The translations under genes were made by a program, and so were the position numbers. A stretch of DNA of 64,000 nt, from contig NZ_JADEWH010000009.1 in the NCBI RefSeq assembly GCF_015207755.1, forward strand, positions 1 to 64,000, read 5' to 3'. The notes under the pieces were generated by a model that did no database searches, was not told the origin of the DNA, and was given only the letters and a program-made list of their open reading frames with translations. This document shows, in pieces, positions 1 through 9,060 of this stretch (position 1 is its first letter; every line of letters starts with the position of its first letter). The DNA is from Nodularia sp. LEGE 06071 (GTDB lineage Bacteria; Cyanobacteriota; Cyanobacteriia; Cyanobacteriales; Nostocaceae).

Positions 1-44
1 ATGGTATCTGCGTCCATGTTGCTGCTAAAATCACCAGTCATACT

Positions 45-404
45 TTACGTATTTTTCTGCGTCTTCGTTTTGGTATTGACGTTCTTACTTTTGAACAGCA
101 TCCTCTGCCTTAATTCACATAAGGCGTACTTAATAAACTCATTTTCGAGATTTGAGATGATTTCTGTATCAGGGCTACAAGTGAACCAACTAATATTAAG
201 TTTATTTTTCCGATTAAATCTTTTTAGTTGATTAAATCTATGATGGTCTTTCCATCGCTGAACTAAGTTGACTGTTCTACCTATATAAATAATTTGACCT
301 TTACTTTCAGATACAAAGTAGATAGCTGCACAATTAGGAAGAATATTTTTGTCTAGTAAATAAACTGATGGTAGTTCAGATACTTTGATGTTTTCTAAAT
401 TCAT
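45..404 (-). CDS. GIY-YIG nuclease-fold protein
   Basis: 119-residue protein. The GIY-YIG core is visible at residues 27-55: AIYFVSESKG, then IIYIGRT, then an Arg-rich stretch (VQRWKDHH), matching the two-strand YxG spacing and following helix of this nuclease superfamily. A later Glu (in LENEFIKYAL) could be the metal-binding Glu. There is no DNA-binding or UvrC domain, so this is a stand-alone small member, a class common in cyanobacteria and often near repeats. The C-terminus is a Lys/Thr-rich tail. The exact substrate is unknown. It sits next to a repeat array and a GxxExxY gene on the same strand, so the left edge looks accessory. Fold assignment is fairly sure; activity is inferred. Confidence 0.7.
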   Translation of the reverse strand: MNLENIKVSELPSVYLLDKNILPNCAAIYFVSESKGQIIYIGRTVNLVQRWKDHHRFNQLKRFNRKNKLNISWFTCSPDTEIISNLENEFIKYALCELRQRMLFKSKNVNTKTKTQKNT

Positions 405-431
405 TCGATCATAAGAAATGGCTAATTCAAA

Positions 432-464
432 GGAACGCAGATGAACGCGGATGAACGCAGATGG
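432..464. repeat. Short tandem repeat, left arm of inverted pair
   Basis: Degenerate tandem units of the type GCAGATGAAC/GCGGATGAAC. The first 17 bases (432-448) recur exactly in reverse complement at 849-865, so the pair brackets the GxxExxY gene. Third, imperfect copies of the same unit lie at 919-946 beside the end of the phosphoketolase-like gene. Confidence 0.8.
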
Positions 465-466
465 GT

Positions 467-856
467 TTAGAAATTACGGACAACACGCTTTATTTCTACT
501 TTGGGATTACCAAAATTAATTAATAGACATAGAGTAAGTCCAGTTGCTTTCAGATAGTTCATACATTGGGCAAAATGCCTATTATCTAGTGCTGTTACTG
601 CCTTTAACTCCACAATAATAGCTTCCTCTACCAATAAATCAGCCCTGTAGTTGCCCACAACGATACCGTAATACCAAACTTCTATCATTTTTTGTTGCTC
701 AACCAACAAAGTAGTTTTCCGTAACTCATGCACCAGCGCATTTTCATAAACCGCCTCCAAAAAACCAACCCCCAAAGTATTACCCACTTGAAAAGCACAC
801 CCAATAACCTTCTCGCTAATCCTATTCAACTCCAATCTGCGTCCATCAGCGTTCAT
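467..856 (-). CDS. GxxExxY family protein
   Basis: 129-residue protein with the family signature GVGFLEAVYENAL (residues 30-42, G-x-x-E-x-x-Y) followed by a PD-(D/E)XK-like core: NYRADLLVEEAIIVELKAV gives D...E-x-K. The family is widespread in bacteria and of unknown function; a nuclease-like fold is the usual prediction. The ATG lies inside a tandem repeat, and a strong GGAGGGGG ribosome site is seven bases upstream (reverse strand, about 864-871), which supports this start although the first residues (MNADGRR) are repeat-encoded. Flanked by a perfect 17-bp inverted repeat. Full length for the family. Confidence 0.8.
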   Translation of the reverse strand: MNADGRRLELNRISEKVIGCAFQVGNTLGVGFLEAVYENALVHELRKTTLLVEQQKMIEVWYYGIVVGNYRADLLVEEAIIVELKAVTALDNRHFAQCMNYLKATGLTLCLLINFGNPKVEIKRVVRNF

Positions 857-865
857 CTGCGTTCC
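838..865. repeat. Short tandem repeat, right arm of inverted pair
   Basis: Reverse-complement copy of the 432-464 repeat; 849-865 is identical to 432-448 inverted. It contains the start codon of the GxxExxY gene. Another copy of the unit is at 919-946, just downstream of the stop codon of the phosphoketolase-like gene. Confidence 0.8.
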
Positions 866-948
866 CCCTCCATATCATATAAAACCAGCAAATGTACGCA
901 ACCAAACGCCAAATTATCCGCGTTCATCTGCGTACATCTGCGTTCTAA

Positions 949-3153
949 TTAATGCACTAACTCAATAGCCCGCTTAGTCAACGCCTCAGCAGTCAAGCCA
1001 TTAAACGCCATCAACTCTCCCGCACTGGCGGTAGTTTCCCCACGCTTCCAGGCGAAAGTATCACGCTTGCAATTACTGCGTAACATAATTGGTTCCAGCA
1101 TCGCCGCAGCACCACCAGTTACACCAATTAAGGCACTTCCATCAAACAATTCGGCAAATTTGGCATCATCCATAAAACCACCATCGGCTTCTGAACAAGT
1201 TTCCCAAGCAGTATCTTCAGGACGATACAAACGGCGAGGATTGATAATAGAAATAATCTTCACTCCAATACCTTCAGTTTCTAAGAAAGCCGCCGCTTCA
1301 AACACAGGAATTAATGTCATATCGCCAATGACTGCAAACACAACTTGTTTATCACCTGCAACTTCTTGTAATAAGATTGCACCATCTTCTAACCCTTGAC
1401 GAGTTTGTTCTAAGGTAGTGCGAATTGGTAAGGGTGACTTACTCGCTGTAATCACAATTCCCTTATTCTTTGTTTGCAAAGCCCAGTCATAACAGCCTTG
1501 GATACTATTAGCATCAGGGGGAAATAATGGGAAGACATTTCCATTCCGCATCAGTGACGCAAAGTAAGCTTCAATTTCCGGGCGTTGGTGTGTCCAACCG
1601 TTGCGCCCTTGCTCTAATGCACCGGCTGTAAATAAGGTTATGCTCGAAGGTGTTTGACGGCGCAATTCTGCCATTGCTTGGATGACTGTTTGCCAAATTG
1701 GTACACCGTTGATGGCAAAAGATTCATAAGAACACCATAATGTTCTCGCACCCATTAAGGCTAAACCAGCCGCTAAACCTGCACAAGCATCTTCACTCAA
1801 TGGTTCATAAACTTGTCCGTTTGGTGCTTGATGATAGGTTTCATCGGTGGTGGGGTGAATGATTTTTAATGCTTCATTAATGTTACCAATTCCTGATGCG
1901 GCGTTTCCGTCGGCGTTGGTGACTAAGAAGTTACTATCTTTTTTACCCACATATCCCACTAATTTACCCATTACGGTTGTGGCAACTTTGGGATCTCCAC
2001 CTACTGTATATTCTTCTAAGGGTAATTGTCCTAAATCTACTAATGGTAATTCAAATTCTGTAACTACTGTTTTGGCTGCGGGACCTCCTCCGGCGCGTTC
2101 GGCATTTGTGCGGACTAATTCCCAAGCTTCTACTGATAAAGCACGGGTTTTTAATGCACTGATAATGTGCGGCGCATCTAGGGTATCTTTCGGATAGAGG
2201 TTGTGAGATTGGGAACCCAGGGCGTGAACTCCTGCGCCTTTGAGTTGTTTAATAATGAATACCGTCAACTGTCCATTCATCGCAGAATGGGCGGCTTTAT
2301 CGATTCCCAAAAGTACGGCTTTGGTGAAGGCTAGGCGCTGCTCGAAGGAAAAGACGGTACTATCTACATAATCCCCTGGTTGGTTTTGGTCGTCAAAGTC
2401 TTTCGCATCGACTAATACGACTTCCGCAAAACCGTTTCCTTGCCAGTAGGCTTTCATTTCGGCGTTGGTTTTGAGGGAAACCATACTATGATGTTCTTGG
2501 CTGTAACCATTCCACACCATGACAGGTAAGAAGTTGGTGACGCTGGGATATGCTGTGTTAAAGTGTGCGATCGCACTCACAATATAAGGCTCACCCAATC
2601 CACCATCACCCACAGTAAAGGGGAATAATTTATCTTGATGCAGCAAGGCGGCGGACATAGCAAAGTGTTGTCCTTGTCCTAGAGGTCCAGCCGGTGCGAG
2701 AATACCAGGAATGAAACCGGAAAGGTGTCCTAAGAGTCCGTGCTTTTCTCGGAAGCGATCGCGCAATTGCTGTACTGTAGAAATGCCCATGTCTTCCAAG
2801 GAACGATCCAAAAACATGGCACTATAGAATCCAGGGGCATGGTGTCCCACTTCGGTGATAATATTCTTATGACCCAGCATCACTAGGGCTGCATAAGCTT
2901 CTGCTTGACTGGCAAAACCACCAGGATGTCCAGATGCCTTACTAGCTGTAACTTGCAGTGTCAGGTAGCGGAGAGCATCGGCAGCAAGTAAAGTTTGATA
3001 GACTGCTGTGGGATCTGTAGGATCTGCGATCGCTTTTTTGCCTGAATCTATTGCAGGTGTCGTACCATAAGTGGCAAAATTTGGTAGCGCCTCACCAAAA
3101 TATTGAATTCCTTCACAAAAATTAGGCAGCGCAGAAGATGCTTTTGATGTCAT
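949..3153 (-). CDS. Phosphoketolase/transketolase-like ThDP enzyme
   Basis: 734-residue thiamine-diphosphate enzyme of the transketolase superfamily. Visible: SKASGHPGG near residue 60 (substrate/cofactor His as in transketolases), the GDG...N ThDP motif (VGDGGLGEP ... VMVWNG), a central pyrimidine-binding region with EPLSEDACAG and LWCSYESFAING, and a C-terminal domain. It resembles the cyanobacterial Synechocystis sll0529 type, often annotated as putative phosphoketolase or transketolase-like, rather than the main Xfp phosphoketolase. Likely substrates are sugar phosphates; the exact reaction is uncertain. An ATG 18 codons upstream (3207) is also open, but MTSKASSALPNF is preferred because conservation begins there. 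No co-directional partner within 90 bp. Confidence 0.75.
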   Translation of the reverse strand: MTSKASSALPNFCEGIQYFGEALPNFATYGTTPAIDSGKKAIADPTDPTAVYQTLLAADALRYLTLQVTASKASGHPGGFASQAEAYAALVMLGHKNIITEVGHHAPGFYSAMFLDRSLEDMGISTVQQLRDRFREKHGLLGHLSGFIPGILAPAGPLGQGQHFAMSAALLHQDKLFPFTVGDGGLGEPYIVSAIAHFNTAYPSVTNFLPVMVWNGYSQEHHSMVSLKTNAEMKAYWQGNGFAEVVLVDAKDFDDQNQPGDYVDSTVFSFEQRLAFTKAVLLGIDKAAHSAMNGQLTVFIIKQLKGAGVHALGSQSHNLYPKDTLDAPHIISALKTRALSVEAWELVRTNAERAGGGPAAKTVVTEFELPLVDLGQLPLEEYTVGGDPKVATTVMGKLVGYVGKKDSNFLVTNADGNAASGIGNINEALKIIHPTTDETYHQAPNGQVYEPLSEDACAGLAAGLALMGARTLWCSYESFAINGVPIWQTVIQAMAELRRQTPSSITLFTAGALEQGRNGWTHQRPEIEAYFASLMRNGNVFPLFPPDANSIQGCYDWALQTKNKGIVITASKSPLPIRTTLEQTRQGLEDGAILLQEVAGDKQVVFAVIGDMTLIPVFEAAAFLETEGIGVKIISIINPRRLYRPEDTAWETCSEADGGFMDDAKFAELFDGSALIGVTGGAAAMLEPIMLRSNCKRDTFAWKRGETTASAGELMAFNGLTAEALTKRAIELVH

Positions 3154-3207
3154 GCTGAGAACCTTATAAAAAGAGGGCAAACTGAAGATGCTTGATGAAT
3201 TTAACAA

Positions 3208-3605
3208 AAATTTTACATCTTTGAGGTGGTCAGAACTTATTGCATTTTCACAAGGTGAGGATAAGCAGTTTAAATAGTTGTTTAGTAAGGAACTAATTAG
3301 ACTAAGTAATCATACTGGTTTAAACCACAAAGACTTTATACTCCCACTCTCAGCAATTTAAGCTCAAACTCTGACTCTCCGCGCCTCTGCGTGTTAGTGG
3401 AACGGGGCGTAGCCCGATAAATTCATCTCTTCATTTCAGCAGCCAAAGATTGCGATATATTTACATTTCAAGTCCTGACTTTAAAATTACTGTTTACCGT
3501 CTTCTAATATACTCATATTTGCATATATCTTACTGTAGATACATTTCGGAGTGTCCAGAGTTTAAAGTAACCATTAGTATATAGAACTTAGGAGCGCAAA
3601 ACTTC
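3208..3605. other. Intergenic region, no gene seen
   Basis: About 400 bp between divergent genes, AT-rich. It contains a short Nostocales-type repeat fragment (GCGCCTCTGCGTG, about 3381-3395) and should hold the promoters of both neighbours. No RNA gene or convincing ORF was recognised. Confidence 0.5.
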
Positions 3606-4373
3606 ATGACAAACAACCAACCCTTAGAAGCAGAGTTTGTATCACATGAAGCAAAACGAAGAGTATCTGAGAAACTAGATGCAGCCGAAAAAATTGATAT
3701 AAATGTCCAAACTGATGTGTTGAAAATTGTTCAGGGACAAGCCGAGACAATTTCCCTTGCAGGTGAAGGATTAATAATACAAGAAAATATCCGGGTGCAG
3801 GAAATAAAACTGCAAACAGATAATATTGCCATAAATCCTTTAAGTGCTATTTTCGGTCAAATTGAACTGAATGAACCAGTAAATGCCATTGCGCGGATTG
3901 TACTCACAAAAACAGATATTAACCTCGCCTTCACATCAGACCTAATTCGTAACTTAATAAAAAACTTTCCTTTAAATGTAAATGGCGAAATTATCAATTT
4001 TGAGCCGCAACATATTGATATATTTTTACCTGGGGATGGCAAAATCGGGTTTAATGCCACAGGTCTGCTAAAATCACCGGAAAATCCGCGTTTGTTAGGA
4101 GTTACGGTGACTTTTCGCCCCCGGACTAATTCCCATCCCATATTATTAGAAAGTGTCACCTGTACTGAAGGAGAAGGAATTTCTGTAGAGCTAATTTTAG
4201 CATTCATGCATAAAATCAAAGAACTAGCAAATCAACCTTTTTTGAATTGGGAAGATATAGCATTTCGGATTCTAAATATGCAAATTGAACAGGACAGTTT
4301 AATCCTAATCATCGAAGCTAATGTCAAGCAAATATCGGCATCACAAATGGAGTTTATTAATCAGCTTCAGTAG
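3606..4373 (+). CDS. DUF2993 / LmeA-like phospholipid-binding protein
   Basis: 255 residues matching the cyanobacterial DUF2993 pattern: an N-terminal helix (AKRRVSEKLDAAEKIDINVQTD), then amphipathic beta strands with the family core SLAGEGLIIQENIRVQEIKL and later FRPRTNSHPILLESV. The family is related to mycobacterial LmeA and is thought to bind phospholipid or other lipids. No signal peptide is visible, so it is probably peripheral or cytosolic. GGAG sits 12-15 bases before the ATG (aacttaGGAGcgcaaaacttcATG), slightly far. It stands alone, upstream of crtO on the same strand with a 170-bp gap. Function in this organism is unknown. Confidence 0.75.
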   Translation: MTNNQPLEAEFVSHEAKRRVSEKLDAAEKIDINVQTDVLKIVQGQAETISLAGEGLIIQENIRVQEIKLQTDNIAINPLSAIFGQIELNEPVNAIARIVLTKTDINLAFTSDLIRNLIKNFPLNVNGEIINFEPQHIDIFLPGDGKIGFNATGLLKSPENPRLLGVTVTFRPRTNSHPILLESVTCTEGEGISVELILAFMHKIKELANQPFLNWEDIAFRILNMQIEQDSLILIIEANVKQISASQMEFINQLQ

Positions 4374-4542
4374 TTATATGGCTTTTTTCATCTACTGAGA
4401 TCCTAATTTATCTCTGTCCCCTGTGGTCAGCTAAGACCTGTCCACATCTGTGGTTAATTCATGCTGATAATAATTCTGTATGTAGATGCGCCGAAAGTTA
4501 TTTTATAATAATAGTCTATTAGTATATTCCCAAATTAAAAAT

Positions 4543-6237
4543 ATGCAAGAGTATGATGTTGTTATTATTGGCGCAGGACATAACGGGCTAGTTTGTGCAG
4601 CTTATTTGCTGAAAGCTGGCTATAGCGTCCTGCTACTAGAAAAGCGTTCTGTTCCCGGTGGTGCAGCAACAACCGAAGAATGCTTACCCAAAGAAGCACC
4701 TGGATTTAAATTTAACCTGTGTGCAATTGACCACGAATTTATTCATTTGGGGCCAGTTGTGGAAGAATTAGAATTAGAAAAATATGGCTTAGAATATTTA
4801 GATTGTGATCCAGTTGTTTTTTGTCCCCATCCTGATGGAAAGTATTTTTTAGCGCACAAATCAGTCGAAAAAACTTGTGCAGAAATCGCTAGTTACAATG
4901 AACGCGATGCTAAAAAATATGCAGAGTTTATAGATTACTGGCAAAGGGCAATCAGTGCAATGGTTCCGATGTTTAACGCGCCCCCAAAATCATTTATAGA
5001 TATTTTTGGTAACTACAATGTTCAAAAATTCAAAGACTTATTTTCGGTAATCGGTTCCACAGCGAAAACCTTAGACTTTGTTCGCACCATGCTGAATAGT
5101 GCGGAGGATATTCTGGACGAATGGTTTGATGAAGAATTCTTAAAAGCCCCACTTTCTCGACTGGCTTCAGAACTCGGTGCGCCACCTTCCCAAAAAAACC
5201 TGGCTATTGGTGTGATGATGATGGCTATGCGTCATAACCCCGGTATGACTAGACCTCGTGGCGGAACTGGGGCGTTAGTTCAAGCATTGGTGAAATTAGT
5301 TAGCAGTAAAGGTGGCATAATTTTAACAGACCAACAAGTAGAAAAAGTATTAATTGATAACGGTAAAGCTGTTGGTGTCGGGGTTGCGGGTGGTCAAGAA
5401 TATCGCGCTAAATATGGCGTTATTTCCAACATTGATGCTAAACGGCTATTTTTACAACTAATAGATCCCAGTGAAGTAGATGATGCTGATCCTGATTTAC
5501 GAGAAAGGTTAGAACGTCGCATCATTAATAATAACGAAACCATCCTGAAAATAGACTTGGCTTTAGACGAACCTCTGCATTTTCCCCACCACGACCACAA
5601 AGATGAGTATCTCACTGGATCTATTTTAATTGCAGATTCAATGGCTCACGTTGAACAGGCTCATAGTAAATGTACCCTGGGAGAGATTCCCGATGCTAAC
5701 CCTTCCATGTATGCGGTGATGCCTAGCGCCCTTGACCCCACATTAGCACCACCAGGTAAACATACTTTATGGATTGAGTTTTTTGCTCCTTATCAAATAG
5801 CAGGTGCAGAAGGTACTGGTTTAAAAGGTACTGGTTGGACAGATGAACTAAAAAACCAAGTTGCAGACAAAGTAATTGATAAATTGGCTAACTATGCACC
5901 AAATGTCAAAGCAGCAACTATTGCCCGTCGTGTGGAAAGTCCAGCCGAATTAGGCGAAAGGTTAGGTGCTTACAAAGGGAATTACTATCATATTGATATG
6001 ACATTAGATCAGATGGTATTTTTCCGTCCTTTACCAGAATTAGCTAACTACAAAACACCTATCGATAACCTCTTTTTGACTGGTGCGGGAACTCATCCAG
6101 GTGGGTCAATTTCAGGAATGCCAGGACGTAATTGTGCGCGGGTATTTTTGCAAACAAAACATCCTGTAGCTCAAAGTTTGAAGGATGCCAGGGATTCATT
6201 TAAATCAGCTGTAGGTTCGGTATTTGGAATTGGGTAA
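4543..6237 (+). CDS. crtO: Beta-carotene ketolase, CrtO type
   Basis: 564-residue FAD-dependent enzyme of the phytoene-desaturase-like family. The N-terminus has the dinucleotide motif VVIIGAGHNGL (residues 6-16) and LLEKRSVPGGAATTEE; the C-terminus has LFLTGAGTHPGGSISGMPG, which is the FAD-binding carotenoid signature. Length and the NLCAIDHEFIHLGP region fit CrtO, which adds a keto group to beta-carotene to give echinenone. The upstream in-frame ATG at 4486 would add 19 unconserved residues; the ATG at 4543 starts directly before the Rossmann strand. No clear ribosome site at either. The enzyme acts at the membrane on carotenoids. Plain NAD(P)-independent desaturase paralogues are the alternative, less likely. 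Confidence 0.85.
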   Translation: MQEYDVVIIGAGHNGLVCAAYLLKAGYSVLLLEKRSVPGGAATTEECLPKEAPGFKFNLCAIDHEFIHLGPVVEELELEKYGLEYLDCDPVVFCPHPDGKYFLAHKSVEKTCAEIASYNERDAKKYAEFIDYWQRAISAMVPMFNAPPKSFIDIFGNYNVQKFKDLFSVIGSTAKTLDFVRTMLNSAEDILDEWFDEEFLKAPLSRLASELGAPPSQKNLAIGVMMMAMRHNPGMTRPRGGTGALVQALVKLVSSKGGIILTDQQVEKVLIDNGKAVGVGVAGGQEYRAKYGVISNIDAKRLFLQLIDPSEVDDADPDLRERLERRIINNNETILKIDLALDEPLHFPHHDHKDEYLTGSILIADSMAHVEQAHSKCTLGEIPDANPSMYAVMPSALDPTLAPPGKHTLWIEFFAPYQIAGAEGTGLKGTGWTDELKNQVADKVIDKLANYAPNVKAATIARRVESPAELGERLGAYKGNYYHIDMTLDQMVFFRPLPELANYKTPIDNLFLTGAGTHPGGSISGMPGRNCARVFLQTKHPVAQSLKDARDSFKSAVGSVFGIG

Positions 6238-6689
6238 TACCAATTATTTGTGAGGCTGCATATTATTTCGACCCCACCCCTAACCCCTCCAGTGCAAGCG
6301 AGGAGGGGAACTGCATTTCTGGTTAAATTCTATATCCAAAGTATTAAATTTACCGAAAATAAAATACTACCTTGGTCTAAAAGAAAACCCATCAAAGTAT
6401 GAGGTTTTTATTTACTAGAGGATAGACAATAAGAATATGCAAAGAATAAGGGAACACCAAAAAATAAAAAATTATCCAAAAATTGTAGGGTGGATTAGCG
6501 CAGCGTAACCCACCATTATCCTAATGTCCTTAACCAACCCTAGAAATTAATTGGGGTTTTATTCCTTGGAAGCCCCTAATATCTATATTGTCCACAGAAT
6601 AAGTGTGTGGTTTCAACTTTATATAAGCGTTGAACGGTCAACAAAGTATCATTATTCATCCCTCTAATAAATTTGTGCTAGTCGTATTT
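6238..6689. other. Intergenic region with two hairpin repeats
   Basis: About 450 bp. A 7-bp GC stem (CCCCTCC 6284-6290 with GGAGGGG 6302-6308) may terminate crtO, though no T-run follows. A second imperfect palindrome at 6488-6515 (GGTGG-A-TTA ... TAA-C-CCACC) is a common cyanobacterial dispersed repeat. No coding capacity recognised before the small Cys-rich ORF. Confidence 0.55.
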
Positions 6690-6896
6690 ATGGTGCAAGA
6701 TATTCTTTTTTGTCTCAAAGAAGCTACTTCCTATTATATTTTGAAAAAATATTCCACACCCAAAAATTCTGCTGAATGTTTTATCAATCCTCCCTGTGGC
6801 TGTGCAAATCCGGGAAAGGAACTCAAGTGTGAAGACTGTACCTATTTAGAAGCTTGTTTATCTCACTTCAAACTCGGTCATAAACCAATGCCATAG
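6690..6896 (+). CDS. Small cysteine-rich hypothetical protein
   Basis: 68 residues if begun at the ATG at 6690; an in-frame ATG at 6630 would add 20 residues with no recognisable features. Seven cysteines (residues 8, 30, 36, 38, 47, 50, 56) include C-x-C and C-x-x-C pairs, suggesting a small metal- or Fe-S-binding module, though this is inference. No transmembrane segment. Codon use looks natural and the C-terminus is compact (KLGHKPMP). It is followed by nagB on the opposite strand, converging. I do not recognise a characterised family. Confidence 0.5.
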   Translation: MVQDILFCLKEATSYYILKKYSTPKNSAECFINPPCGCANPGKELKCEDCTYLEACLSHFKLGHKPMP

Positions 6897-6947
6897 AACC
6901 TCACCCCAACCCTCTCCTAATTAAGGCGAGGGAGCCGGAGATGGGGA

Positions 6948-7724
6948 TTAAGGGAGGGATAAACTGGCAGAATTGACATCTAAAAATAACGTTGCTTGCG
7001 ATTGTTGACGTAAAATAGATGCTGGGCAATTTATGTTAATTGACCCTTTTAGCATCTGTTTTACTACCTGGGCTTTACGTTTTTCTGGTGCTAGACAAAT
7101 AATTTTTTGGGCTGAACAAATTAAAGGCAAAGTCACGGTAAAAGCGTACTGGGGAACACTATCAATATTAGGGAAATGACCTGTATTCACTTGTTGCTGG
7201 CGATTGGCTGTATCTAGTTTGACCAGTTTGACGCTGTAAGCATCTTCAAAATTGGCGACTGTGGGATCGTTAAAAGCCAAGTGTCCGTTTTCACCCACAC
7301 CAAGACAGCATAAATCAATTGGCTGGGCTTGCAATAGTTTGGTGTAGCGATCGCACTCTGCTAGAGGTTCCAATGCATCACCTTGTATATAATGAAATTG
7401 CTGGGGACAAACCCGCTGCTCTACACGTTCTTGCATATATCGCCGGAAACTCGCAGAATGATCAGCCGTCATGCCCAAATATTCATCTAAATGAAATAAT
7501 ATCATCCGCGACCAATCTACACCACCCAACCTGATTAAAGCATCCAGAAATTTGAGTTGGGAGTTTCCTGTTGCTAACAGTACAGCTGCTGTTTCCTGTT
7601 GCAGAAGCACTTGCTGTAAATACTGTTGGGCGATTTCGGCAACTTTGTTTGCCATTTCATCTTCAGAGTTGTAAATCTGCACCAATAAATCATCAACACG
7701 AAAACAGTTTGTCGCACCTAGCAT
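6948..7724 (-). CDS. nagB: Glucosamine-6-phosphate deaminase / 6-phosphogluconolactonase family
   Basis: 258 residues from the ATG at 7724; a TTG at 7748 would add eight residues. NagB motifs are clear: LATGNSQLKFLDAL (phosphate loop), LFHLDEYLGM (catalytic Asp region), CCLGVGENGHLAFNDP (the family signature with catalytic Glu and His) and LICSAQKIICLAPEKRKA. It converts glucosamine-6-phosphate to fructose-6-phosphate and ammonia in amino-sugar use. It stands alone; no nagA neighbour. A tight palindrome lies just upstream (7816-7845). The NGHLAFNDP signature separates it from 6-phosphogluconolactonase. Confidence 0.85.
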   Translation of the reverse strand: MLGATNCFRVDDLLVQIYNSEDEMANKVAEIAQQYLQQVLLQQETAAVLLATGNSQLKFLDALIRLGGVDWSRMILFHLDEYLGMTADHSASFRRYMQERVEQRVCPQQFHYIQGDALEPLAECDRYTKLLQAQPIDLCCLGVGENGHLAFNDPTVANFEDAYSVKLVKLDTANRQQQVNTGHFPNIDSVPQYAFTVTLPLICSAQKIICLAPEKRKAQVVKQMLKGSININCPASILRQQSQATLFLDVNSASLSLP

Positions 7725-7815
7725 TTGCTTACATGGAATATTGGACAATAATGCACTAACATTCTTTCTTCAGTATAGATTTCCAGGCGTTGCTGAAACC
7801 AAGTATGCATTTAGG

Positions 7816-7845
7816 TGTAAAGACGTTTCATGGAACGTCTCTACA
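7816..7845. repeat. Hairpin repeat AGACGTT/AACGTCT
   Basis: Near-perfect palindrome: outer TGTA/TACA and inner AGACGTT (7821-7827) with AACGTCT (7834-7840) around a six-base loop. It is one of the dispersed palindromes seen between cyanobacterial genes. It lies between the 5' ends of nagB and the 3' end of the RodZ-like gene, so it may also act as a terminator for transcription into the RodZ-like gene's downstream region. Confidence 0.6.
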
Positions 7846-7879
7846 TTCTTTTCTGGAGATGTCTTTTGATAGAATCAGA

Positions 7880-8911
7880 TTAGAAAGATTCTGGCGGAGC
7901 AATATCTGAAGCAACACTACTAGAATTGCGCCCTGATTTAACGCATAATTCCGATATCGGGGATGATTTGGAAACAGACGAAGCCGGGGAAGTTACCATA
8001 TCTGTATTCAGCACCCTGCCATTATTTGCTTGCCCAGAAGTTAAGGATAACCCCCCCATAGCCCCAGCCACAAGGGCTGTATACCCTACATACAGATGTA
8101 TGGGACGAATATCGATTCCCAATCCCCCAGAAGATTTTGTCGAATGATGCCAAGAAGGTACAATTGATTGCAGCCCTTGACTTGCTGGTAAAGAAGCAGC
8201 TAAGTTTACGCCATTGAGTCCCAAACTATTCCCCATAGCTCGAATAAATCCACGTAGCAAACTATCTTCTGGTAATGAATTAAAATTGCTATTTTCTATT
8301 GCTTCCATCTGATAAATTGGGACATGAGTGTAAATATTAAGTTGGCACAGAGAAAGGCCTTTAGACTCACGAGCTGCTTTGAGTTGTTGACCGATTCTGC
8401 ACATAATTTCTCTACGTTCGTCGGCGGCTCTTTGCTGGGCTAGTTCAGCAGGGGAAGGTTTTTTGTTCGGCTTAAACCACTTGCTAATTATTGCACTGGG
8501 AGAGTTTATTTCTCCACTTTTGTCTGAATTTACAGTGGATTCTGATAATAGGTTATCTTCATTAATATGTGCGCTGCTGGTTTGCGCTGCTACTTTTATA
8601 GGTGATGAATCACTAGCTGTGTCAGGTTCAATAATGGGTGAAACAGTCTGAGTTTCTGTAATTTCTTCTTGTTGTGCGAATTGCTGGAATGCCAAACTAA
8701 TAGCCTCCCTACCCACAGCTTTTAACAAAATCTTGACTGGTTCTCCTGAAGCCCCCAGCAAATTTTGTAATGTAACCATAGCACGAAGATAAACTTTGCT
8801 GCTATGAAGTTCAGCTTCAATTTCACCTAATAGCGATCGCAATTCATCGTCAGAAAATTTGATCCTAGGATTTCCAGAAATACTGGACAAATGCACAGGT
8901 GTCATATTCAT
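7880..8911 (-). CDS. RodZ-like HTH membrane protein
   Basis: About 343 residues. Order: an N-terminal region (1-90) with a predicted helical domain, a low-complexity Ser/Thr/Glu linker (90-150), a RodZ-type HTH (IGQQLKAARESKGLSLCQLNIYTHVP, then LPEDSLLRGFIRAMGNSLGL), one transmembrane segment (YVGYTALVAGAMGGLSL) and a Ser-rich tail. RodZ proteins bind MreB with the HTH and anchor it to the membrane; here the usual C-terminal beta domain is missing and an extra N-terminal domain is present. Start: ATG 8911 with AGGAG 11 bases upstream, or TTG 8917 at 5-base spacing. Membrane or cytoskeletal role is inferred. Confidence 0.65.
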   Translation of the reverse strand: MNMTPVHLSSISGNPRIKFSDDELRSLLGEIEAELHSSKVYLRAMVTLQNLLGASGEPVKILLKAVGREAISLAFQQFAQQEEITETQTVSPIIEPDTASDSSPIKVAAQTSSAHINEDNLLSESTVNSDKSGEINSPSAIISKWFKPNKKPSPAELAQQRAADERREIMCRIGQQLKAARESKGLSLCQLNIYTHVPIYQMEAIENSNFNSLPEDSLLRGFIRAMGNSLGLNGVNLAASLPASQGLQSIVPSWHHSTKSSGGLGIDIRPIHLYVGYTALVAGAMGGLSLTSGQANNGRVLNTDMVTSPASSVSKSSPISELCVKSGRNSSSVASDIAPPESF

Positions 8912-9060
8912 GATCAAAGTTGCTCCTGATATTCAAACAAAAAGTGGTTATATCTGTATAATTTCTCGCTTTCTGTCGTTTAATATCCGGATTATTCTGG
9001 ATTAAATATCTAATTTTTACCAAAAAATTGTCAGATTTGACCAATAGTTCTTGAATGGTA

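Noticed and set aside
1-231. Open frame of 76 codons on the plus strand
   Set aside because: It is the antisense of the GIY-YIG gene; hydrophobic composition is an effect of the reverse frame.
432-464. Possible CRISPR array
   Set aside because: Units are 10 bp in tandem without unique spacers.
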